The notes under the pieces: generated by a model | Told to the model about the DNA's origin: nothing | Database searches by the model: none | What the model saw: only the letters and a program-made list of their open reading frames with translations | Assembly (NCBI GenBank): GCA_030841765.1 | Contig: JAUUSS010000018.1 | Location: 1-27,074 of the forward strand | Length of the DNA stretch: 27,074 nucleotides | Origin: Collinsella aerofaciens | GTDB lineage: Bacteria > Actinomycetota > Coriobacteriia > Coriobacteriales > Coriobacteriaceae | Direction: 5' to 3' | Position numbers and translations under genes: made by a program | Shown here: positions 15,308 to 22,067 of the stretch, in pieces | Position numbering within the stretch: position 1 is the stretch's first letter | Layout of the letters: each line of letters begins with the position of its first letter

Positions 15308-16336
15308 ATGGATCAGCAGACAAGGAATGGTCGTTCGGCGAGCGCGGCAGAGGTTGCGGCGCTCGCTGGCGTGAGCCGCCAGACTGTGTCTCGCGTGGTC
15401 AACGGTATGCCCAACGTGACGGAAAAGACGCGCAAGCGTGTGCTGGCCGCCATGGAAGAGCTGGGCTTTCGTCCCAATTTTGCTGGAGCGGCGTTGCGCG
15501 GCGGGTCGTATCGTTCTATTGGCCTGTGCATGTACAACATCACACGTGTCGGTAACCTGGCGACGCTCGAGGGTATCATGCAAGCGGCGCGCGAGCACGA
15601 TTTTGCCGTCACTATGATCGAGATGGGCGGCGACAAGCCCTATGCACTTGCCGATGCCTCGCGCCGCATGGTCGAGCGACCCGTCGACGGCATGATTCTC
15701 AACATGAACCGCATGGCTCCCGATTTTGAGGAGTTTGTTCCCCAGCCGGGAGTGCGAACGGTCATCCTGTCCATGTATGCGCATCCGCGCTGCACGACGA
15801 TCGACTCCGACCAGTATGGTTCGTGCGAGCTGTTGACCAATTATCTGCTGGAACATGGTCACTCGAATATGCGGTTTGTGGCGGGTCCGGAAAACTCGAT
15901 TTCCTCGCGTTTTCGTGAGGCCGGTTGGCGCGATACGCTGGGTCGTGCTCATGTCGATGCCGCTCCGATGCTGCGCGGCGATTGGAGTGCGGACAGTGGG
16001 TACGCCATGGGCGAGCGGATTGCGGCCGAGGTGCTTGCCGGCGGGTCGCAGGCGCCGACTGCCGTGCTTGCGGCAAATGACCAGATGGCGCTGGGCGTTA
16101 TCGCCGCGCTCGAGAACGCGGGCCTGTCCGTGCCCGACGACGTGAGCGTGGTTGGTATCGACGACGCACTCGAGGGACTTGTTCCTCACAATCGGCTGAC
16201 GACGCTGCGATTTGATTTGCGCGGTGTCGGTAAGCTTGCGTTTGAGGCGGCGATTGGAGAGAGCTCGTCTATCGAGGCGATTCATGTGCCGAGCACGCTG
16301 GTCGAACGCTCGACTGTTAGGGACATACGGGGTTAG
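15308..16336 (+). CDS. LacI-family transcriptional regulator, module B
   Basis: 342 residues from ATG 15308; GTG 15299 with AGG at 5 bases is an equally reasonable start, and the frame opens earlier at 15251. The helix-turn-helix is ASAAEVAALAGVSRQTVSRVVNG and the hinge GFRPNFAGAALRG. The effector domain contains AVLAANDQMALGVIAAL and VPDDVSVVGIDDAL, typical of LacI/GalR proteins. It should control the divergent lacG-lacE pair and itself through the ATGAGCACGT operators at 15078, 15100 and 15232. The residues that read the operator (equivalent to LacI 17-18) are Arg-Gln, unlike Leu-Lys in module A and Glu-Gln in module C. A palindromic array follows the stop by 14 bp. Confidence 0.9.
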   Translation: MDQQTRNGRSASAAEVAALAGVSRQTVSRVVNGMPNVTEKTRKRVLAAMEELGFRPNFAGAALRGGSYRSIGLCMYNITRVGNLATLEGIMQAAREHDFAVTMIEMGGDKPYALADASRRMVERPVDGMILNMNRMAPDFEEFVPQPGVRTVILSMYAHPRCTTIDSDQYGSCELLTNYLLEHGHSNMRFVAGPENSISSRFREAGWRDTLGRAHVDAAPMLRGDWSADSGYAMGERIAAEVLAGGSQAPTAVLAANDQMALGVIAALENAGLSVPDDVSVVGIDDALEGLVPHNRLTTLRFDLRGVGKLAFEAAIGESSSIEAIHVPSTLVERSTVRDIRG

Positions 16337-16350
16337 GTCCTACTCCGTTT

Positions 16351-16488
16351 GTCTCGATTTGTAACAGGTAGACGGTCAAAAGCGGGCTACGTGTTACAGA
16401 TTTAGATTCTTCGGAAAGAGCAATCCTGTTCGTCTCAATCTGCAACAGCTAGGACCCAAAAACTCGGCTAGATGTTACAGATTGAGAC
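16351..16488. repeat. Palindromic repeat array 4 (two 57-bp units)
   Basis: Units at 16351-16407 and 16432-16488, 81 bp apart. The first is the GGTCAAAA-loop type with right arm ending TTTAGAT, the second the ACCCAAAA-loop type ending TTGAGAC, the same order as in array 2. The second left arm has one core change (TGCAACA). It lies between convergent module B and module C genes. Confidence 0.92.
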
Positions 16489-16508
16489 AAACAGACCCCG
16501 AACCGCCC

Positions 16509-16552
16509 AAAAAGGCCGGGGGCGGCGCGCCGTGTGACGTGCCGCCCCCGGC
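16509..16552 (-). terminator. Rho-independent terminator of module C
   Basis: GCCGGGGGCGGC (16515-16526) and GCCGCCCCCGGC (16541-16552) give a 12-bp GC stem with a 14-base loop, followed on the minus strand by TTTTT (16509-16513). It ends the lacE-lacG transcript about 60 bp after the lacG copy 3 stop. Confidence 0.88.
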
Positions 16553-16612
16553 TGAGAAATGGGGACAGGTTATGTGGGCGGTGCAATTCCGCCAACCGCT
16601 TGTCGCAAGCCG

Positions 16613-18052
16613 CTAGTCCAGACGACGGGTCTGCGCTACGTGCTTGTACCAGTATGCGCTTGCCTTGGGCGTTCGCTTCTGGGTTTCAAAGTCAACGTAG
16701 AAGAAGCCGTAACGCTTGTTGTAGCCATTGGTCCAGGAGAACTGATCCTGCAGGCTCCACAGGAAGTAACCGCCCACGTTGACACCCACCTCCATGGCCT
16801 TAAGCAGCCAGCGCAGGTGCTGCTCGATGTAGTCGATGCGCGGCTGGTCGTCCACAAAACCGTCCTTGTAGGGGTCCTTGTAGCCCATGCCGTTTTCGGT
16901 GATGAAGATCTGCTTGTAGTTGGGGTAGCGCTGCTTAATGTAGACGAGCAGATCGAACAGGCCCTCGGGATAGATGATCCAGTCCCAGTCGGTGGTAGGG
17001 ATGCCGGGTTTGTTCACGTGCTCGCCAATGCCCTTAACGCGCCAGCGGCCGGTGCCCTTTTCGCCCGTGCCGTTGTGGTGCAGGTCGTTCTCGCCATCGT
17101 AAGCCTTCAAGAAGCGGCACTGGTAGTTGTTAACGCCCAGGTAGTCGTTGTAAAGCGCGGCTTCGCGCATAATCTTGAGGTCCTCGTCCAGGATTTCGAT
17201 GGTGCCGCCCGAGACGGCGGCCAGGCGGTTGGCGCACTCGAGGGTGTCGGGTGCGTAGTCGCCGCGGAAGGTGGCGTCGAGCAAAAACTGGTTTTGCAGC
17301 ACGTGCTCGTTGTTGGCGGCTTTGATGTCGGCGGGGTCGTTCTCGTTGAGCGGATACTTAAACTCCAGCGACTGAATGACGCCGATCTTGCCCTTAAAAC
17401 CGCCGTTGTGGAAGGCCAGTACTGCCTTGGCGTGGGCGAGCATCATGTTGTGCTCGCACTGGAAGGCCTCGGCCAGATGCGCCTTGACGCCACCGGGGAA
17501 GGTGCCCTCGATGTAGGTGTTGGAGGCGTCGGCCCAGATCTCGTTAAAGGTGAACCAGTAGGTCACCTGGTCGGCGTACTCCTTAAAGCAGAAGGTGGCA
17601 AAGTCCACAAAGGCGTCGATGGTCTCGCGGTTGAGGAAGTCGCCCTTCTCAAAGAGGGGAAGCGGCGTATCGAAGTGATGCAGCGTGACAAACGGCTCAA
17701 CGTGGTGCTTGTGGCACTCGGCGAAGAGATCGTGGTAGAACTGGACGCCCTCGGGGTTGATTTCGCCGGTGCCGTTGGGGAAGATGCGGCTCCAGGCGAT
17801 GGAGAGACGAATGCCGTTGATGCCGAACTCCTCGCACAGCTCCAGGTCGACGGGGTACTGGTTGTAGAAGTCCGAAGCGGGATCGGGGGAGAAGCGCCCC
17901 TGGGCCTCCAGAAAGTCGTCCCAGGCAACCTTGCCCTTACCGTGAGTGCGGGTCTCGCCCTCTACCTGGTAGGCAGCGGTGGCGCCGCCAAAGACAAAGT
18001 CCTCGGGAAACTGCGCGGGCGGGTTGGTGACGCTAGCAGGATTAACGGACAT
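16613..18052 (-). CDS. lacG: 6-phospho-beta-galactosidase (GH1), copy 3
   Basis: 479 residues. The sequence FPEDFVFGGATAAYQVEGETRTHGKG is close to copy 1, as is most of the protein. The acid/base Glu is in FTFNEIWADA, the nucleophile in FITENGMGY, and the phosphate loop is FSWTNGYNKRYG with Trp, indicating galactoside-6-phosphates. It contains THH-type VTLHHFDTP, where copy 1 has VTLDHFDTP. It is the second gene of module C, 66 bp after EIICB copy 4 with a hairpin between, and is controlled from the promoter divergent from the LacI gene at 20252. The substrate loop (EGTFPGGVKAHL) differs from copy 1 (VGNWPHGEKYRL), so the two may prefer different aglycones. Confidence 0.92.
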   Translation of the reverse strand: MSVNPASVTNPPAQFPEDFVFGGATAAYQVEGETRTHGKGKVAWDDFLEAQGRFSPDPASDFYNQYPVDLELCEEFGINGIRLSIAWSRIFPNGTGEINPEGVQFYHDLFAECHKHHVEPFVTLHHFDTPLPLFEKGDFLNRETIDAFVDFATFCFKEYADQVTYWFTFNEIWADASNTYIEGTFPGGVKAHLAEAFQCEHNMMLAHAKAVLAFHNGGFKGKIGVIQSLEFKYPLNENDPADIKAANNEHVLQNQFLLDATFRGDYAPDTLECANRLAAVSGGTIEILDEDLKIMREAALYNDYLGVNNYQCRFLKAYDGENDLHHNGTGEKGTGRWRVKGIGEHVNKPGIPTTDWDWIIYPEGLFDLLVYIKQRYPNYKQIFITENGMGYKDPYKDGFVDDQPRIDYIEQHLRWLLKAMEVGVNVGGYFLWSLQDQFSWTNGYNKRYGFFYVDFETQKRTPKASAYWYKHVAQTRRLD

Positions 18053-18076
18053 GATGATCCAATCGTCTAAATCGAA

Positions 18077-18108
18077 GGGCCAGCCGGTCTTGGATGGTCG
18101 GCTGGCCC
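18077..18108 (-). promoter_or_regulatory. Intercistronic hairpin between lacE copy 4 and lacG copy 3
   Basis: GGGCCAGCCG (18077-18086) and CGGCTGGCCC (18099-18108) make a 10-bp stem with a 12-base loop and no real T-tract on the minus strand. It occupies the position equivalent to 8137-8163 in module A. Confidence 0.6.
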
Positions 18109-18118
18109 TGGGCGTTAC

Positions 18119-19894
18119 TTACTTCGAAAGTTGCTCACTCACGAAGGCGAGAGACTTGTCGCCGTTCTGGGAGAGCTCGATGTACTGCTTGCCACGGCAG
18201 GCGACGCACTTGTTGCCCACGCGCTCACAGTCCTTCTGCAGGTCGGCCAGGTAGCTTGCGGCCTGCGGGGCCAGGACGACCAGGTCAAAGTCGGGGAGCA
18301 TGTCCACGTGGTTGCCATAGGCCTCGGCAGCGGTCTCGAGGTTAATGCCGCGCTCCTTGGCGGCCTTGGCCAGCGCGTTGGCGAGCAGGCCCGAGGTTCC
18401 GCCGCCCTGGCAGAGCACGAGCACGCGCTTGCCGTTGAGGTCGCTGGCGGTCGTTGTCTCGGCAGCGGGTGCTGCGGAAGCGGCGGGGGAGTCGGCCTTC
18501 ACGGCCTCGGCAGCAGCGCCGGCGGCAACGCTCTTGGCGTCAGCCTTGCCCTGGAAGGCATCGTTGAGCTTGGCGGCCTTCTCGGCGTTCTTGGCGGCGA
18601 GCTCCTCCTGGGAGATCTCGGCCTCCTCGGCGCACTTCTGGGCGTCATAGGCACGGAAGAACGGGTAGTACAGAACGAAGTCGACGACCAGGATAAGGGC
18701 GAGCATCACAAAAGCGAGCGGCTGGAAGCCCAGGCCCATGATGGTGCCGATGGGGCCGGGGACGGTCCAAGGCAGGGTGTACATAAAGCCGTTCATGCCC
18801 AAGAAGTCGATAAAGATCTTGAGGATCCAGATGTTGGCGATCGGGGCAAAGACAAACGGGACAAAGAAGACGGGGTTGAGCACGATGGGCGCGGCGAACA
18901 GCAGCGGCTCGTTGACGGCAAAGCAGACGGGGACGATGGCGGCCTTACCGACGGCGCGCATCTCCTGAGACTTGGCCAGGAAGCAGAACATAAAGACCAG
19001 GACGAGCGTGGCGCCGGTGCCGCCCATGCAGACGACGAAGTACTGGGCACCCTGGGTCAGGACAGCGGAAGCGTGCTGGCCGGCCTGGAACGCAGCCAGG
19101 TTGTCGGTCATGTTGGCAACGAGGGCGGCGGCGATGGCGGGCTCGACGATCGAGGGGCCGTGGACGCCGACGAACCAGAACAGGCTCATAGCGCCGTAGA
19201 TCACAGCGAGGCCGATGTAGCCGTCGGCAGCGGTGAACAGGGGCTGGAACACCTGGATGACGCCCTGGGCAAAGCAGAAGCCAAAAGCAGCGCGGAAGGC
19301 GATGTCAAAGACCCAAAAGACGGTGATGCAGACGGAGAAGGGGATGATGTCCTTAAAGGTCTGCGAGATGTTGGGCGGAACCTGCTCGGGCATCTTGACG
19401 GTGATGTTGCGCTTAATGAAGAACTTGTAGATGATGCCGGTCACAAACGCAGCGATAAAGGCGGTCAGCAGGCCTTTGGAACCAAGGTAGGTGGTGTTGA
19501 AGCCGCTGGCAGCGTCCGTGGCGATCGTGTCGCTCGAAAGGAGCAAGAAGCCGATGATGGCCGCGCACATGCACGAGATGAAGTTGATCTGGTTGTTCTT
19601 GGGCAGATCGCGGTTCTGAGCGTCGGCGAAGTGCTTGGCCGTGGTGGCGGCACAGGCGATGGCCAGGATGCCCATGGAGTAGTTGTAGCACTTCCACAGG
19701 GCGTTGTTGATGTCTTCGGGCCAGTAGAAACCCCAGATATTGGGAACCGAGGCTACCAGGCAGAAGATGGACGAGAAGATGATGATGGGGATGACGGAGA
19801 TAAAACCGTCGCGGATCGCCTTGAGGTACTTGTTGCGGGCGATCGCGTTGAAAAAGGGCTGCCCCTTTTCGATGATGGCGATGAGTTGCTCCAT
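18119..19894 (-). CDS. lacE: PTS lactose-family EIICB permease (copy 4)
   Basis: 591 residues, start preceded by AGGAGC. It is the most divergent EIICB here: MEQLIAIIEKGQPFFNAIARNKYLKAIRDGF, PKNNQINF in place of the MNRRMPAGK-type loop, and KMPEQVPPNISQTFKDI. The EIIC signature AVNEPLLFAAPIVLNP is intact. A long Ala/Lys/Glu-rich linker (residues about 430-485) leads to EIIB with VLVLCQGGGTSG; the phosphoacceptor is Cys495. The EIIB domain has three further cysteines (about 556, 563 and 566) that the other copies lack. It is first in module C with lacG copy 3 and should import another beta-galactoside using a separate EIIA. Confidence 0.92.
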   Translation of the reverse strand: MEQLIAIIEKGQPFFNAIARNKYLKAIRDGFISVIPIIIFSSIFCLVASVPNIWGFYWPEDINNALWKCYNYSMGILAIACAATTAKHFADAQNRDLPKNNQINFISCMCAAIIGFLLLSSDTIATDAASGFNTTYLGSKGLLTAFIAAFVTGIIYKFFIKRNITVKMPEQVPPNISQTFKDIIPFSVCITVFWVFDIAFRAAFGFCFAQGVIQVFQPLFTAADGYIGLAVIYGAMSLFWFVGVHGPSIVEPAIAAALVANMTDNLAAFQAGQHASAVLTQGAQYFVVCMGGTGATLVLVFMFCFLAKSQEMRAVGKAAIVPVCFAVNEPLLFAAPIVLNPVFFVPFVFAPIANIWILKIFIDFLGMNGFMYTLPWTVPGPIGTIMGLGFQPLAFVMLALILVVDFVLYYPFFRAYDAQKCAEEAEISQEELAAKNAEKAAKLNDAFQGKADAKSVAAGAAAEAVKADSPAASAAPAAETTTASDLNGKRVLVLCQGGGTSGLLANALAKAAKERGINLETAAEAYGNHVDMLPDFDLVVLAPQAASYLADLQKDCERVGNKCVACRGKQYIELSQNGDKSLAFVSEQLSK

Positions 19895-19955
19895 GCAAAG
19901 CTCCTAAGAGTCGGTGGGTTGGCAACGATGGTAGCTTTTGACGTTTGGTTGCCAA

Positions 19956-20093
19956 AATGTTGACGTTGCCATTTTGCGACACAAAATAAGACGCGAACCG
20001 ATGGCCCCTGTGCCTGTGGACCGTCGATTCCTTGCGCGTAAACGTTTGAGCCGCCCGGTGGCTCTGTGTTTGCACAATGGCAACGTTAACATT
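19956..20093. promoter_or_regulatory. Module C operator pair
   Basis: AATGTTGACGTTGCCATT (19956-19973) and AATGGCAACGTTAACATT (20076-20093) are reverse complements with one mismatch, centres 120 bp apart. Each is an imperfect LacI-type palindrome. One lies about 60 bp from the lacE start, the other about 160 bp before the lacI start, suggesting a looped repression complex. Downstream flanks are also related (TTTTGCGACACAAAA and TTTGGGCGACAAAAG). The 357-bp region has no gene. Confidence 0.7.
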
Positions 20094-20130
20094 TGGGCGA
20101 CAAAAGCCGTTCGGGGAAGCAAAAATGTCG

Positions 20131-20139
20131 GTGAACGGT
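20131..20139 (+). promoter_or_regulatory. GTGAACGGT motif, module C
   Basis: An exact copy, extended to CGGTGAACGGTAG, which matches the reverse complement of the site at 2235-2247. It lies between the module C operators and the lacI start. Confidence 0.45.
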
Positions 20140-20251
20140 AGGTTTTGGGTGGTGAGCGTATGGTGGGGGAGGCGTTGGATATACTTGAAGGCGTTAAAAA
20201 TGACTGCGCAAGGTGCCACCAATGGCATCGTTGACATAGAAAGATCGACCT

Positions 20252-21256
20252 ATGGCCGCTGTTAAAAAATCGGTATCCGTCAAAGACGTAGCGCGCCTCG
20301 CGGGCGTCTCGGAGCAGACGGTCTCGCGCACCGTGCACGATTCGCCCAGCGTGCGCCCCGAGACCAAGGAACGCGTGCGTGCCGCCATGCGCGAGCTGGG
20401 GTATCGCCCCAATTTTGCCGGTCGATCGCTGCGCCGCGGTAAGTTTAAGACCGTCGGCGTCGCCATGTTCAACATTACCGGCACCGGCAATCTCGACCGT
20501 ATGGAGGGCTTTGCCGCCGCGGCCGATAAGCACGGCTATGCCATCACCCTCACTAAAGTAGACGGGCATCCGTATACCCTCGAGAGCGCATCGTCGCGCA
20601 TGAGCGCACTGCCAGTGGACGGTATGGTTGTGATCATGAATCGCATGCCGGCAGACTTTGGCACTTTTGAGCCGCTGCCCGGCATGCAGACGGTGCTCGT
20701 TACGATGTTGGAGCACCCGCTCTGTTCAACGGTCGATAACGACCAGTTCGATTGCTCGCGCCAGGTGGTCGAGTACTTGCTGGAGCGGGGGCACAAGACC
20801 GTGCACTTTATCTCGTGTCCCGAGCGCTCGCTTTCGGGCATGCGGCGCGAGGAAGGCTGGCGCGAGACATTGCGCGCGCATGGCATTGAGCCACCGCGAC
20901 TTATCCGTGGCGATTGGACGGCGCAGAGCGGATATGCCGCAGGTCAGGCCCTGGCGGATGATCCGACCTGTACGGCCATTTATGCTTCCAACGACGCCAT
21001 GGCCTACGGCTGCATTCGCGGGCTCGAGTCGCGCGGAAAGCGCGTGCCCGAGGACGTGAGTGTGGTGGGTGTTGATGACAGCCTGGGCGATATCGTGCCC
21101 GACCGTCGCCTGACCACGGTGCGCTTTGACAACAAGCGCGTCGGCATGTGGGCGGTCGACAAGATTGCCGGCGCCGAGGGCGTTGCGCCCGGTGTGGAGC
21201 ACATGCTGTTTCCGGGCGTGCTCGTCGAGGGCGATACGGTGCGCGATGTACGCTAG
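20252..21256 (+). CDS. LacI-family transcriptional regulator, module C
   Basis: 334 residues starting MAAVKKSVSVKDVARLAGVSEQTVSRTVHD, a standard LacI helix-turn-helix, with hinge GYRPNFAGRSLRRG. The effector domain carries AIYASNDAMAYGCIRGL and VPEDVSVVGVDDSL. The ribosome site is weak. It should repress the divergent lacE-lacG operon through the AATGGCAACGTTAACATT pair. Operator-reading residues (equivalent to LacI 17-18) are Glu-Gln. Unlike the other two LacI genes it is not followed by palindromic repeats; the lacF promoter follows instead, so read-through into lacF is possible because no terminator is obvious between them. Confidence 0.9.
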   Translation: MAAVKKSVSVKDVARLAGVSEQTVSRTVHDSPSVRPETKERVRAAMRELGYRPNFAGRSLRRGKFKTVGVAMFNITGTGNLDRMEGFAAAADKHGYAITLTKVDGHPYTLESASSRMSALPVDGMVVIMNRMPADFGTFEPLPGMQTVLVTMLEHPLCSTVDNDQFDCSRQVVEYLLERGHKTVHFISCPERSLSGMRREEGWRETLRAHGIEPPRLIRGDWTAQSGYAAGQALADDPTCTAIYASNDAMAYGCIRGLESRGKRVPEDVSVVGVDDSLGDIVPDRRLTTVRFDNKRVGMWAVDKIAGAEGVAPGVEHMLFPGVLVEGDTVRDVR

Positions 21257-21287
21257 GGCGCAGGTCTGTTTGGGTTGCCGCTAATTG

Positions 21288-21346
21288 TGTTCGATATTGT
21301 TCAGATTGGTTTAAAAACCGTTCACGGGCGAAAAGCGACCGTTCAT
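21288..21346. promoter_or_regulatory. lacF upstream sites: TGTTC direct repeat and two ACCGTTCA motifs
   Basis: TGTTCGATATTGTTCA (21288-21303) holds two TGTTC words exactly 10 bp apart. The lacA promoter has the same layout (TGTTCGAATGTGTTCA, 23274-23289). ACCGTTCAC (21317-21325) and ACCGTTCAT (21338-21346) follow, 21 bp apart. They fit a DeoR-family regulator working over lacF and lacABC, possibly the one entering the window at its left end. The 214-bp gap before lacF holds no other gene. Confidence 0.5.
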
Positions 21347-21470
21347 AGCTCGAAATTACGTTTTACGCTGTTCTTTTTTGTTTGAATGTTATTGTTTCTG
21401 TCATACACAACGCAGCGCGTATGCCCGGACGCGATGCTCTCCATTGGTTCATATGTGAAAGGAACGCAAT

Positions 21471-21809
21471 ATGGCAACCAAAGAAGAAATCTCGATGGTT
21501 GGATTCGAGATTGTCGCATATGCAGGTGACGCCCAGACCGATCTGCTTGCAGCGCTCGATGCTGCTCGCGAGGGTGACTTTGAGAAGGCCGAACAGCTGC
21601 ACAAGGATGCCAGCGATGCGCTCATCGGTGCCCACGACACGCAGACCAAGCTGCTTTCGCAGGAGGCCGGCGGTGGCGAGATGGAGATGACCTTCATCAT
21701 GGCTCACGCTCAGGACACTCTCATGACCACTATGATTCTGGAGAAGCGGGCCCGCTTTACCATCGATGCTTACAAGCGCATCGCCGAGCTCGAGGCCAAG
21801 CTCGCCTAA
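21471..21809 (+). CDS. lacF: PTS lactose-type EIIA component
   Basis: 112 residues, the usual size of LacF, with GAAAGGA before the ATG. It is helical and contains FEIVAYAGDAQTDLLAAL and the phosphorylation-site motif MAHAQDTLMTTMIL, with His79 as the expected phosphoacceptor and Asp82 as the likely metal ligand of the trimer. It carries phosphate from HPr to the EIIB domains of LacE proteins in the cytoplasm. It is the only EIIA in the window, against four EIICB genes, and stands alone with its own terminator, so it probably serves all of them. Upstream it shares TGTTC and GTGAACGGT-type sites with lacA. Confidence 0.93.
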   Translation: MATKEEISMVGFEIVAYAGDAQTDLLAALDAAREGDFEKAEQLHKDASDALIGAHDTQTKLLSQEAGGGEMEMTFIMAHAQDTLMTTMILEKRARFTIDAYKRIAELEAKLA

Positions 21810-21840
21810 CGAGTCCGCACAATCAAGTCCCCTTCCAAAA

Positions 21841-21870
21841 GCTCTGCCGCTACCCGCGGCAGAGCTTTTT
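21841..21870 (+). terminator. Rho-independent terminator of lacF
   Basis: GCTCTGCCGC (21841-21850) and GCGGCAGAGC (21856-21865) form a perfect 10-bp stem with loop TACCC, followed by TTTTT. An AAAA run precedes the stem, so it may work on both strands. Confidence 0.93.
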
Positions 21871-21883
21871 CTGTCCTCCTCCA

Positions 21884-21950
21884 AGTTGCGGTGAAATGGG
21901 GACTGAATAGGGGCCGGCGGGCGCAAAACAATCCCTATTCCACCGCAACT
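21884..21950. repeat. Bulged inverted repeat with GGGGAC word
   Basis: AGTTGCGGTG (21884-21893) and GAATAGGG (21905-21912) pair with CCCTATTC and CACCGCAACT (21933-21950), leaving an 11-base bulge containing AAATGGGGAC. TGGGGACAG-type words recur at 21968 and near 16560. It looks like a dispersed intergenic element; I see no gene in it. Confidence 0.55.
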
Positions 21951-22067
21951 CATCCCGAGACAGTCATTGGGGACAGTCTTGTTGCGCTCCGTTGGTCCTC
22001 CCGTTCGATTTTTGCTCGGTGGGTATACTTCCTTTCGCATTAAACGCCGGACTGAGGAGGTATCCAA

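Noticed and set aside
18131..19963. Long plus-strand open frame of 610 codons
   Set aside because: Antisense shadow of EIICB copy 4 with the same Gly/Asp/Val-rich composition and no recognisable domain.
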